A stretch of 24,106 nt of DNA from Lachnospiraceae bacterium UBA4316. GTDB taxonomy: Bacteria > Bacillota > Clostridia > Lachnospirales > Lachnospiraceae. Position 1 is the first letter of the stretch. Every line of letters starts with the position of its first letter. This document shows, in pieces, positions 1 through 8,418 of the stretch. The notes beneath the pieces were generated by a model. The model made no database searches and was not told the origin of the DNA. It saw nothing but the letters and a program-made list of their open reading frames with translations. The stretch covers positions 1 through 24,106 of the forward strand of contig DGUG01000127.1 in assembly GCA_002394535.1 (NCBI GenBank). Direction: 5' to 3'. The position numbers and the translations under genes were made by a program.

Positions 1-27
1 CACATCTGTCATGTAAAACCGCTTATC

Positions 28-1333
28 CTATGCCTGCCCGAAAAATCGCATGATCCCGTCTTTCGCGGACGGATAGTAAAAATGGGCAAATCCCCACAAA
101 TGATCCTCTCCGGCGTGCATCGAGCGATACTCCTTTCCGGTTGAAGCTTTTCTCATCAGGAGGTCAGCCCCTTCGTTCGTGCTCTCGTAGTAGTGGAATT
201 CGTGACCCTTCATACCGGTAGCAAACGAACTCCGGGCAGAGTACTCTTCCCTAGCATCGATATTTCCGTTACACGCGTATCCGACAACTTCGGTATATCC
301 GAAGTTCACAAGATGTCCCGCATACCGGCACCTGCCGTCAATCACACCTGCCATCTCATATGATTTTCCCTCTTTGGACTCTATTGTCCTGTGCAGATAC
401 ATAAATCCGCCGCATTCGGCAAGTGAAGGAATGCCGGAATCTATAGCGTCTCTTACCGACGCAAGCATTGAAGTGTTGCGGCTAAGCTCGTCCAGATAAA
501 GCTCGGGATAGCCTCCTCCGAGAAGGATCGCATCAGCGCCTTCCGGGACTCTTTCATCCCTTATCGGAGAAAAATACACAGGCTCAAATCCCATTTCCTC
601 CAGAAAACTTATATTCTGCGGATAGTAGAAGCAGAAGGCTTCATCAGATGCCACAGCAATTTTGCGATATTTCGATGATCCTGTCGATGTCGCAGTACTG
701 TTCAATCAGATCAGCCCCCTTTGAAATCATTTCTCTTATTCCGTCTATCTCATGCGGAAGTGTCAGCCCTAAGTGTCTGCTGTCTATGTGAATGTCTTTG
801 TTATCCGGAATATGCCCGATGACACTGACATCATCCCTTATAGCGGCAATTTCGCCCTTAAGATATGGCAGTAGCTTATCGTAGAAGCTGTCAGATATGC
901 GGTTAAGAATGATTCCGTGTATGAGATTTTCCGTATCGTCGGAAAGTACGCCTTTTATAACAGATGTTATCGTACGCCCCAATCCCGCAGCATTTACGAC
1001 AAGGATTACCGGACTCTTCGTTATCCTCGCGATCTCATAACACGATCCCCTGTCGGATGCAGTATCAAGCCCGTCATAGATTCCCATTACGCCCTCGATC
1101 ACCGAAATGTCGCCGCCATACCGGCTAAGTGTCTCAATTATCTCTTCTTCGGACATAAAATACGAGTCGAGGTTAAGGCTGTCTATCTCCAGAACCGTTC
1201 TGTGAAACATCGGATCGATATAATCGGGCCCGCATTTAAACGATACAGGAGTATATCCCCTGCGCTTTAATGCTTCAAGAAGTGAAACGGTCACCGTAGT
1301 CTTGCCGGAGCCGCTTGAAACTGCAGCTATCAT
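28..1333 (-). pseudogene. cbiA: Cobyrinate a,c-diamide synthase CbiA, frameshifted
   Basis: CbiA amidates the a and c side chains of (cobalt-)cobyrinate using glutamine and ATP. The coding sequence is in two frames. The N-terminal part (1333 to about 664) starts MIAAVSSGSGKTTVT, a P-loop of the dethiobiotin-synthetase-like ATPase domain. The C-terminal part (about 663 to 28) is the glutamine amidotransferase domain, with GGGYPE, the nucleophile Cys in AECGGF (codon at 412-414) and the His-containing KGHEFHYY. The frames meet at a TTTT run at 660-663. One extra A on the coding strand would join them as IIEISQKIAVASDEAF. The rejoined protein would be about 434 residues, slightly short for the family, with the loss in the interdomain linker, so a small deletion is an alternative. 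The start at 1333 has GGAG 9 nt upstream. It lies 38 bp after a DUF4956 gene, separated from the other cbi genes by the cotH cassette. Sequencing error, real mutation and recoding cannot be told apart here. Confidence 0.9.
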
Positions 1334-1371
1334 AACCCTAGACTCCGTTATTTTTTTGGGCCGTCGTGTTT

Positions 1372-2043
1372 TCAGATTCGTGTCTCCCTATCGTAATTCA
1401 CAAACGCAAACCTGTTTATTCCGGCTTTATCGGCCAGCGCCCTCTCAAGCTCATGGTCGCTCTTTGACTTGTACTCAAGTACCAGTTCAACATTGTCCGA
1501 CGATACCGTTTTATTCTTCATCCGTAAAAACTTTGTATGCTCTCTTATCATATCAACCGTCTCATCAGCAGAATCCAGCGAATCGCAGTTTACGATCAGA
1601 AGGCCCAAGCTTACCGGGCTGTTCATCATTCCGGTAATAAAAAGTCCCAGAGTAACTGCAATGCACATTATTACCGCAAGCAAATAAAGACCTGCACCGC
1701 ATATTATTCCAATACTTATCGACCAAAACAAAAAGAAAAGGTCAAGAGGACTTTTGACAGCAGTTCGATACCTCACAATAGAAAGGGCACCTACCATACC
1801 AAGCGAGATTACCAGGTTCGACTGTACCGCAAGGACTATACCCGCCGTAACAAGAGCCATCAGCACCAGCGCCCTGTTAAAATCCTTGGAGTAAAACTCA
1901 TTATTTACTGATACACGATAGATGAGAAAAATATAAATCCCCAGAGCAAATGCAACCAGCAAAACTATGATTATACGTTCTGCAGTAATATCCGTTGTAA
2001 AATTTCTAAGTACAGAAGACTTGATAATATCTTTAACACTCAT
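1372..2043 (-). CDS. DUF4956 integral membrane protein
   Basis: A 223-residue protein with about four hydrophobic segments in its first 150 residues (for example around residues 22-42, 60-90 and 105-137), then a soluble C-terminal domain of about 75 residues ending NYDRETRI. This matches DUF4956, a family of unknown function often found beside VTC-domain and CotH-like genes in Firmicutes. The start ATG at 2043 follows an AAGGAA ribosome binding site. It is the last gene of a cotH-VTC-DUF4956 cassette, 23 bp after the VTC gene. A second, broken copy lies at 23195-23785; both share a perfect 35-bp DNA match encoding the NNEFYSKDF region. Function unknown; a membrane partner for the VTC enzyme is a guess from context. 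Confidence 0.8.
   Translation of the reverse strand: MSVKDIIKSSVLRNFTTDITAERIIIVLLVAFALGIYIFLIYRVSVNNEFYSKDFNRALVLMALVTAGIVLAVQSNLVISLGMVGALSIVRYRTAVKSPLDLFFLFWSISIGIICGAGLYLLAVIMCIAVTLGLFITGMMNSPVSLGLLIVNCDSLDSADETVDMIREHTKFLRMKNKTVSSDNVELVLEYKSKSDHELERALADKAGINRFAFVNYDRETRI
1874..1908. repeat. 35-bp direct repeat, copy in intact DUF4956 gene
   Basis: Identical over 35 bp to 23609-23643. It encodes the NNEFYSKDF region of DUF4956 in both genes, while flanking DNA is visibly diverged. It marks the two cassettes as paralogues in the same orientation and is a possible recombination site. Confidence 0.85.
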
Positions 2044-2066
2044 TTTTTATTCCTTTCCGGTATCCG

Positions 2067-2762
2067 TTAACCTATAATTCCATTATTATCTATCGTAATC
2101 CTCGAATACGTATACTTGGAAAACGAGGTTTGTTGCAAATTTCCCATATTCAACAAGGAAGATAGAAATCCCGGGAGAATTCCGTCATACTTTACTTCCA
2201 AAATATGCTTTCCGGCCGGAAGAACCGGATAGAGGACAGCGTTCGGATCCATTAGATCCCCCACCCTGAAAGTGCAGGATATATCACAATCAAATGTGAT
2301 TCTGACATTTCCGATCGGATATACAAAAGCCATACGTGTGTAGTCCACAATTGCAACAGGCCTCAGACCATCCGTTTGACATAGTGCGTAAACTTCCTGC
2401 AAAACCCCTTGCTTATCCTGCCAATCACCCGGAACGTGCTCTTTATCGCAAAGAATACGTTCCACATCCATCTTATCAACGATTACGGATTGTTTTTGTT
2501 TCAGTCTGCCAATCGTATCCTTACGTTCAAGTCTGAAAAAATCATCCCGCATATTGTAAAATCGTATCCTATACTTGCTTCTTTTATCTACACCGTCAAG
2601 GCTCTCTCCATACATACGGTCATCAATCGTATCAAAGTAAAGGCTTCGGATATGATAGCTGTCACCGGACTGATGGCTGTCAGAATACATAAATGGTTGC
2701 AGACGGTGTGCGAAAACATTCAGTTCACGTTCAGAGCAGATGAACTTTTCCTCATGACGCAT
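2067..2762 (-). CDS. VTC-domain protein (polyphosphate polymerase-like)
   Basis: A 231-residue protein beginning MRHEEKF, the usual N-terminus of short bacterial VTC-domain proteins. Visible family features are the basic strand KYRIRFYN, RLERKD and KQKQS, and the acidic and basic strands HILEVKYDGILP near the C-terminus, which line the tunnel that binds triphosphate/polyphosphate in yeast Vtc4. An in-frame start 39 bp upstream (2801) would overlap cotH, but ATG at 2762, three bases after the cotH stop, fits the family better. No clear Shine-Dalgarno sequence is visible, so translational coupling to cotH is likely. The actual product of the bacterial enzymes is poorly known; polyphosphate synthesis is inferred from the family. 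A partial second copy is at the right edge of the window. Confidence 0.85.
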   Translation of the reverse strand: MRHEEKFICSERELNVFAHRLQPFMYSDSHQSGDSYHIRSLYFDTIDDRMYGESLDGVDKRSKYRIRFYNMRDDFFRLERKDTIGRLKQKQSVIVDKMDVERILCDKEHVPGDWQDKQGVLQEVYALCQTDGLRPVAIVDYTRMAFVYPIGNVRITFDCDISCTFRVGDLMDPNAVLYPVLPAGKHILEVKYDGILPGFLSSLLNMGNLQQTSFSKYTYSRITIDNNGIIG

Positions 2763-2767
2763 CGTTA

Positions 2768-4879
2768 TCAGTTTGCAAGATGTTCCATCAGATACTCGCA
2801 AATATAATCTCCTCTCTCTCGGTAAAAAGTGCGTACAGCCTCCGCGTTTTCCAAATATTCTTCCTCGCTGAATGACGGATTCAAATAACGCCGTAAAGAC
2901 TCTGTCATTGCTTTACCATATATTTCTTCAAACTCATCTATGATCGGTTCTATATGGTCATACGAAAAATCATTATCAGCTAGATACAAGAAACGTCTAG
3001 TAAAGCTTTCCCTGAAGGAAGCATTCCCCGAAAGATTCGAAAAGAAAATTTCTGTATCAGGATTATAGCCCCCGTAATGTCCGCCGACAAATGAGTCCTG
3101 CTCGGCATTTTGGGCACTTGCATCAGTGTCTATCAAAAGGTAACGCCATTTTCCGTCAGCATAAGGGCTGTCGCTTGTTGTTCTTGTTCTCCAAAGCGCT
3201 ACATTGTTATCATACGCATCGGAATTGGAACAATAGATTTCCATACAGTAATAGTCAATAAGGCTGTTAATGTCAACCATATCGCAAAATTTATTATAAT
3301 TCAAGTCATCGGACAGGTCGTTCGTCAAAACATAATCCTCAAGTTCATGGTACTGTTCCAGGTCTTTTTCCGACCCCGATACCGCCTCAAAGTTTTTGAT
3401 CAGATTAACATCTTCCTTGCTGACTCCGAATTTAGATTCAATATAGCTTTCATCAAGTCTCTCCTGAAGATTATAGCATCCCCAATATTCACCGTTCAGA
3501 AATACCTGGCAACAAACCGAGTTCTGGGGCGCTACCGCAAGATTGGTAGCAATGCGGTTGTTAAGCGCATCCCTAAAGTTTGTCAGATCACGATCATCCG
3601 TACCTCCCGTCCTAAGAACAAGAGTATTTCCGGAGTCCCCAAACAGGCCGGCAAAAACAGTTCCGCTTTCATCCTGTGGTCTCAGATTAAATCCCTTCTG
3701 GTTCATAGATCTTGCCCAGTTTCCGTGAATTCCTATCGTATCCTTCTCATCATATAATAGTGCCCCGGATGGATCAAAAAGTGTCAGTCTGGCATTTTTC
3801 TTCCAGCCCTTGCCCCTCATATTGTAATTTGTAGGCATCCTGAAAAGCTTGGCATATTCGTCAGTTGTTTCCAGTTCATCAGCCTTTTTCCTGTTCATTG
3901 CCCAAACATTTCCTGTCACATATATACCTTTTGAATCCGAAAACAAGTCTTCCGGATCAGCAATAATCGACATTGTATACGTTTTTTCGCAAGAACTTCT
4001 CAAATGCCGGCCTACCAGATAAATTGCCGTCACTTCCTCAGAGAACATCCCATTTGGCTGCCGGCAAACTGCGCGTACAACGGTCGCCTTATCAACGGGA
4101 TCTGTCGGAATATAGCAGTCCGGCAATAAGGATATCGACTCTATCCCCGCATAATCATTCGGATCACTGCTTCTGTCATGTACGAGTATCTCTCCTTCAT
4201 ACAATATCCCTGCCCTGTACGGGCTGCTTCCGTCCGTCGTATAATATACATCATTCTTTCCACCGTCTATTGACAGGCTAAAAGGATCGTCAAAGAATCC
4301 GGACTCTTTCGACAGGATTGGAGCTTTTACGGCAGAGGAAACTTTTGGCGGCTCATTATCCAGTTCATTAGGTGTCCCAACTTTCCCACGTTTGTCAACG
4401 CGGCTTCTTAAATAAGCCTGGTCGTCACTCATCTTAGGCGTTCTGAGAGAGTCCACTACGTTACCGTCACTATCCGAAAGATACAGAAATTCCCGGTCGC
4501 TTATTCGAAAGCCGCTATACAGCGCATTATCATCCCGGAAGAATTCTCTGTACTCGGAAGGCTGATCAGCCCATACCAGTACTCCTTCACCCGACTTGAG
4601 CAGAAGTTCCGGAAATACGTACTTTCTAAGCCGGGTACTGTCATCCGATAATGCGTAGTCCTTCACTTCGATATCGTGATCAGTTTCATTTGCTATTACG
4701 ATATAATCGTGATAGCATCCTATCGAATCATAAATAACACTTTTGTTGTGCGAAACAACCTCACTTATATACAGATCCTGCTCACTTTGCAGCACTGAAC
4801 TGATCACAACCGCAAGCGCAATAAATATAAATGTTGCAGTCACAGCCGACCATATAAACTGTCTTTTATTTATTCTCAT
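2768..4879 (-). CDS. CotH-family protein with lamin-tail and chitobiase-like domains
   Basis: A 703-residue membrane-anchored protein. Residues 10-30 form one hydrophobic segment, so most of the protein should be outside the cytoplasm. Residues about 36-150 resemble a lamin-tail domain (LYISEVVSHNKS... YIVIANETDHDIEVKDYALSDD). Residues about 185-290 resemble the chitobiase/hexosaminidase C-terminal repeat (VYYTTDGSSP, then VRAVCRQPNGMFSEEV). Residues about 340-690 are a CotH kinase-like domain with IHGNWARSM, NQKGFNLRP, LNGEYWGCYNLQERLDESYI and GKWRYLLIDTD. CotH of Bacillus spores is a protein kinase; many homologues in non-spore contexts have unknown substrates. It starts 16 bp after the cbiT stop with only a weak ribosome site (AGGG), so it is probably read from the B12 operon, and is followed by VTC and DUF4956 genes. 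A role in cobalamin synthesis is not suggested by the domains. Confidence 0.85.
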   Translation of the reverse strand: MRINKRQFIWSAVTATFIFIALAVVISSVLQSEQDLYISEVVSHNKSVIYDSIGCYHDYIVIANETDHDIEVKDYALSDDSTRLRKYVFPELLLKSGEGVLVWADQPSEYREFFRDDNALYSGFRISDREFLYLSDSDGNVVDSLRTPKMSDDQAYLRSRVDKRGKVGTPNELDNEPPKVSSAVKAPILSKESGFFDDPFSLSIDGGKNDVYYTTDGSSPYRAGILYEGEILVHDRSSDPNDYAGIESISLLPDCYIPTDPVDKATVVRAVCRQPNGMFSEEVTAIYLVGRHLRSSCEKTYTMSIIADPEDLFSDSKGIYVTGNVWAMNRKKADELETTDEYAKLFRMPTNYNMRGKGWKKNARLTLFDPSGALLYDEKDTIGIHGNWARSMNQKGFNLRPQDESGTVFAGLFGDSGNTLVLRTGGTDDRDLTNFRDALNNRIATNLAVAPQNSVCCQVFLNGEYWGCYNLQERLDESYIESKFGVSKEDVNLIKNFEAVSGSEKDLEQYHELEDYVLTNDLSDDLNYNKFCDMVDINSLIDYYCMEIYCSNSDAYDNNVALWRTRTTSDSPYADGKWRYLLIDTDASAQNAEQDSFVGGHYGGYNPDTEIFFSNLSGNASFRESFTRRFLYLADNDFSYDHIEPIIDEFEEIYGKAMTESLRRYLNPSFSEEEYLENAEAVRTFYRERGDYICEYLMEHLAN

Positions 4880-4895
4880 AGCTTATTCCCTGACC

Positions 4896-5304
4896 TTAGA
4901 CTATAAACGATACTATCGTAACGGGATTCTGTGCCTGCATCATATGATGACTCCCCACTGCCTTGATATCAGAAACTGCGATCTGGACCATTCTGACATC
5001 CGATGCGTTATATTTGTCCATAATCCGCCTTATCTCATCCATTGTCTCGAGAATAACGGCGTTAGCGACAAATCGTATACCCGTCCCTTTTTGCGTGATA
5101 ATTTCCGTGATCTTATCGAGTTCTCCCCCGGAGCCGCCGATAAACACGCAGTCCGGACGGTCAAGATCTCTAAGAACGTCAACGGCATCATCCTTTATGA
5201 TTTTAACATTATGCAATCCAAATTTCCTGACGTTTTCTTTAATGAGGTCTGCCGCTTTTGGATCCCGCTCTATTGTCGTAACCGATAGTGACGGATCGTT
5301 TGTC
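4896..5304 (-). pseudogene. cbiT: Precorrin-7 (C15) methyltransferase/decarboxylase CbiT, N-terminally deleted
   Basis: CbiT methylates C15 and removes the C12 acetate carboxyl of cobalt-precorrin-7. The surviving frame reads DPSLSVTTIERDPKAADL, IKENVRKFGLHNVKII, then DCVFIGGSGGELDKI and a C-terminus ending TIVSFIV. This is the part of CbiT from the acidic end of strand beta-2 onward. The preceding roughly 50 residues, including the glycine-rich SAM-binding motif I, are absent. Directly upstream is the C-terminus of CbiE in a different frame. The CbiT frame has a TAA about 45 bp before the match and no ATG start or ribosome binding site. The first usable start would be TTG at 5216. The layout suggests an original CbiJ-CbiE-CbiT fusion or a tightly coupled cbiT that lost about 150 bp plus frame. 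As written the product should be inactive. Confidence 0.85.
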
Positions 5305-6699
5305 GTTGATAAATAACGCTGTTATTGTTCTGTCATTTTTATACTTCAAGGCTTCACTAATGCTCAGCGAAGTGATTTTCTCATTTTCATACGAAAGATT
5401 GCTTCCGACCAATATCCGAACAGAAATCTGCTTCTCATCCAGCATTCCGGCAATCTTTCTGATATCATAATCTCCCGATACAAGTGCGAAAGTCTTGCTG
5501 TTATGCCTGATGCAGTCTATGAGTTTATCGAAATCCCGTTCCGAGCCCCTTCCGTGAACGCTGACAAGTGCCGCATCTTCCCATGTTACACCGGCAGCTG
5601 CCGCCATATACGATACGGACGAAATCCCGCTTAATATCCTCACTTTGGCTTCTTGGTCCCATTCCTTGAACCTGATAAATGCCGTCCTGGCTCCACTATA
5701 GAATCCCGGATCACCCGAAAACAGAACAACCGCGTTCTCAATGTCCGCATTCTCTTCCAGTACTTTTATAATATCCTCAGCAAGGTACATTTCGTATTTA
5801 CGGGGTGCTCTTACATTCTCAACAAGGCGCTTTGCACCAAACACCGCATCCGCTCGACTTATGGCATCTGTAACATCATATGTAGCGGATGATTGGCTCC
5901 CCGGACCGTATCCGGCAAGCACTATCCGGCGTTTTGGAACATACTCTTTATCCGTGACCATCCGGTATGCCTCAAAGATACTAACCCCCTCTTCTGCTGC
6001 CGGCCTTGCGATCACACTTACCGACACTCCGAGAGAGGACGCCGCATCGCACTTTTGCGAAAAACCGCCCGCTGAACCGCTGTCCTTGGTCAGCATATGC
6101 CTGATTTTGTACTGTTCAAGCAAGGCCCGATTCATCTCGTACGTAAATGGTCCCTGCATTGCAATGATGTGCGAACTCTCAATCCCACAGGATAAGACTT
6201 TATCAACGCTTTCTTTTGAAGGAATAATGCGGACGTACGTCCTCTCAAGCGTTTGATGTGATACATGCAGGCAGTACTCATCAAGTGTATTGGTGCCTGT
6301 TGTAAGCAGTATATTGCCATCCTTGCGGTCAATAAATGCTGCAAAATCTCCCATTGTATCAAAGCATCTGCCATTCTCGCTTGCAGAGGCCCTTGCGACC
6401 CTTATCAGCCGGCAATACGAATTTTCGGCAGCTTCCTTAACATTTTCCGAAACCTGAGTTGCATACGGGTGAGTCGCATCAACGACAATATCACCTTTTC
6501 CGAAGCCGCATGCCGCCATGTATTCTGTCATAGCGTCCGAATCCATCCGGCCGACAGCCACCGTAGCAGCAGAAGATATCCTCATTACATCACGCCCGTA
6601 TTCGGTAGCAACGCACACGAAATGGGGGATACCATCCGATGAGAGCATCTCCGACAGTCTTCTTCCTTCACTTGTTCCGGAAAAAATCATTATCTTCAC
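5239..6699 (-). CDS. cbiJ-cbiE: CbiJ-CbiE fusion: precorrin-6A reductase and precorrin-7 C5-methyltransferase
   Basis: A 486-residue fused enzyme. Residues 1 to about 250 are CbiJ, the NAD(P)H-dependent precorrin-6A reductase: MIFSGTSEGRRLSE at the N-terminus (nucleotide-binding loop), VVDATHPYATQVSENV, and IAMQGPF. Residues about 257-470 are CbiE, the C5 methyltransferase of the tetrapyrrole methylase fold: LAGYGPGS, LFSGDPGFYSG, ILSGISSVSYMAAAAG and VSVHGRG. After TALFIND the frame runs for 20 more residues (KRSVTIGYDN...) that match nothing and overlap the start of the remaining cbiT sequence in another frame, so the C-terminus is probably altered by the cbiT deletion. The start overlaps the cbiH stop by 4 bp. 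CbiJ-CbiE fusions are plausible because both act at neighbouring steps of corrin ring synthesis. Catalytic regions look intact. Confidence 0.9.
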   Translation of the reverse strand: MKIMIFSGTSEGRRLSEMLSSDGIPHFVCVATEYGRDVMRISSAATVAVGRMDSDAMTEYMAACGFGKGDIVVDATHPYATQVSENVKEAAENSYCRLIRVARASASENGRCFDTMGDFAAFIDRKDGNILLTTGTNTLDEYCLHVSHQTLERTYVRIIPSKESVDKVLSCGIESSHIIAMQGPFTYEMNRALLEQYKIRHMLTKDSGSAGGFSQKCDAASSLGVSVSVIARPAAEEGVSIFEAYRMVTDKEYVPKRRIVLAGYGPGSQSSATYDVTDAISRADAVFGAKRLVENVRAPRKYEMYLAEDIIKVLEENADIENAVVLFSGDPGFYSGARTAFIRFKEWDQEAKVRILSGISSVSYMAAAAGVTWEDAALVSVHGRGSERDFDKLIDCIRHNSKTFALVSGDYDIRKIAGMLDEKQISVRILVGSNLSYENEKITSLSISEALKYKNDRTITALFINDKRSVTIGYDNRAGSKSGRPH

Positions 6700-7427
6700 T
6701 GCAATTTATATCCTCTCGGCGTGATCATCCTGCCGTCCTTTGCATAAGTTTGTGAATTACCTATAAACACGGTAACAAACATATCAACCGGTTCATCGGC
6801 CAGTTCGCCGAGCGTACAGATTTTCGCCTCTTCCCCGTATCTTCCGATGTTCCTGACATATCCGCACACTCTGTCGGAAGGCAATGTCTGCATAAGAATA
6901 CCGCACGCCCTCTTCAGATAATCCGCCCTCTTTCGGCTTGCCGGATTATAGAGCACTATACAAAAATCCGCTTCGGCAGCAAGTTTCAGCCTCTTTTCGA
7001 TAGTCTCCCACGGGGTCAGCAGATCGCTTAAACTAATCGTGCAAAAATCATGGGACAGAGGTGCACCGAGCACTGCAGCACCCGACAGGGCCGAGGTGAC
7101 CCCCGGAACTACAACAACATCCGAAAAGCCTGCCTTCTTCGCCACTTCAAGCATAGGCGATGCCATTGCATACACTCCCGCATCCCCGCTGCAAATAAGG
7201 CTTACCGTTTTACCGCTTATCGCAAGTTCCGCGCAGAGTCTGCACCTTTCTATCTCCTGCCTCATCCCGCTGTCAACAATCTCTTTGCCCTCACAAAGGT
7301 CTTTTATCAGATCTGTATATACCTTGTATCCGACTATAACATCACTGCTTCCTATTGCCGTTATTGCATCCCCGGTCATTGCCGAAATGCTGCCGGGGCC
7401 TATCCCCACCACATATATTCTGCTCAT
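6696..7427 (-). CDS. cbiH: Cobalt-precorrin-3B C17-methyltransferase CbiH
   Basis: CbiH methylates C17 of cobalt-precorrin-3 and drives ring contraction. The 243-residue protein has the tetrapyrrole methylase (class III SAM methyltransferase) signatures: VVGIGPGS at residues 6-13, then ICSGDAGVYAMASP, VVPGVTSALSGAAVLGAPLSHDF and VLYNPASRKR. Length is typical for stand-alone CbiH (about 240), and it lacks the C-terminal iron-sulfur extension of CobZ/CobG-like fusions. Start ATG overlaps the cbiG stop by 4 bp, and its own stop overlaps cbiJ-cbiE by 4 bp, indicating translational coupling. Everything expected of an active enzyme is present. Confidence 0.95.
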   Translation of the reverse strand: MSRIYVVGIGPGSISAMTGDAITAIGSSDVIVGYKVYTDLIKDLCEGKEIVDSGMRQEIERCRLCAELAISGKTVSLICSGDAGVYAMASPMLEVAKKAGFSDVVVVPGVTSALSGAAVLGAPLSHDFCTISLSDLLTPWETIEKRLKLAAEADFCIVLYNPASRKRADYLKRACGILMQTLPSDRVCGYVRNIGRYGEEAKICTLGELADEPVDMFVTVFIGNSQTYAKDGRMITPRGYKLQ

Positions 7428-8407
7428 ATCCGCCTCCGGGCTATAGCCAGTGTAATCCCGTCGCCTTTAGTCTTTTTGCATATGATTTTTCCCGAAGCAC
7501 CTGCCGCAAGTGCTGCCGCCCTCTCACATACATTGTCGACACCGACTGTCTCTTTCACAAATTCCGAAGGTGTAAAATCACCTGCCGCCTTATTAAGGAG
7601 GGCCGCTTCAAACCCTATCACCGGAATCCTGTACTTTGTCGAAAAAGCCCTGATCGCCGGCTCACCGGCTTTAATATCTATTGTTGCCATTGCATACACG
7701 TCCTCTGTTTTGATGCCGGCCTCGCGCAGTTTCCCAAGCACAAACTCCTCCGTCTCATTTGTATCCTTACCTTTTCTCATTCCGATTCCGACAACGTACT
7801 CTTTCGGCCGTAGGAGAAGTGAATACTCCCTGTCGGTCTCGTCCGCCAGAATTATGTCAACCGGTTCGGCCGGCGGATAATCCTTTATCGATATGGTTAC
7901 AGGTTTCCCTTCTATTGCCTTGGTGCTGACCTTTTTGATACCCTCCCGGTTTTGTATGGTAAGGCGGTTTTCGACAGCAAATACATCGGCCGAAAATGCG
8001 CCGTTAACATCAGTGGAGGTTGTTATGACTGGAATGGCACCCATAAGCTCCGCAATAATCACGGCAAGCTTGTTGGCAGAGCCTGCATGCCCTGAAAGCA
8101 GCGGAATCACAAATGTTCCCCCATCATCAATGACTATAACCGGACAGTCCGTCAGTTTATCCTTGATGTAAGGTGCTATTGCACGGGATGCTATACCCGC
8201 AGCGCCTACAAATATAAGGGCATGTCCATCACTAAAACCCCTGCGGGCAAAATCATCAAGACCAATACTTTCAAAACCCTCCCGGGCACTGTCAGCATTA
8301 CAAAAAAACGTGTTTGCACATTCTATTCCCGCCTCTTTGGCTGCGCTATTAAGCTTTTGGGCGATTTTTGCGCCGTTTTCGTTAAAGCAGATTATATCCT
8401 TTATCAT
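7424..8407 (-). CDS. cbiG: Cobalt-precorrin-5A hydrolase CbiG
   Basis: CbiG opens the delta-lactone of cobalt-precorrin-5A and releases acetaldehyde. The 327-residue protein shows the full domain set: an N-terminal domain (residues 1-50), the central domain with LIFVGAAGIASRAIAPYI, VIDDGGTFVIPLLSGHAGSAN and ITTSTDVNG, and the C-terminal CbiG_C domain from about residue 205 (YVVGIGMRKG, YAMATIDIKAGEPAI, and IARRRI at the end). Length is normal for a three-domain CbiG. It begins 11 bp after the cbiF stop and overlaps cbiH by 4 bp. No lesion is visible. Confidence 0.95.
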   Translation of the reverse strand: MIKDIICFNENGAKIAQKLNSAAKEAGIECANTFFCNADSAREGFESIGLDDFARRGFSDGHALIFVGAAGIASRAIAPYIKDKLTDCPVIVIDDGGTFVIPLLSGHAGSANKLAVIIAELMGAIPVITTSTDVNGAFSADVFAVENRLTIQNREGIKKVSTKAIEGKPVTISIKDYPPAEPVDIILADETDREYSLLLRPKEYVVGIGMRKGKDTNETEEFVLGKLREAGIKTEDVYAMATIDIKAGEPAIRAFSTKYRIPVIGFEAALLNKAAGDFTPSEFVKETVGVDNVCERAAALAAGASGKIICKKTKGDGITLAIARRRI

Positions 8408-8418
8408 AGTATTAACCC

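Noticed and set aside
644..720. Programmed frameshift in cbiA
   Set aside because: The AAAA run is short, and no slippery heptamer, stimulating hairpin or internal Shine-Dalgarno pattern was evident. A simple mutation or sequencing error is more likely.
1302..1911. Plus-strand open frames opposite DUF4956 and cbiA
   Set aside because: They are shadows of well-supported minus-strand genes, with unlikely compositions and no family resemblance. The same holds for all plus-strand frames in the window.
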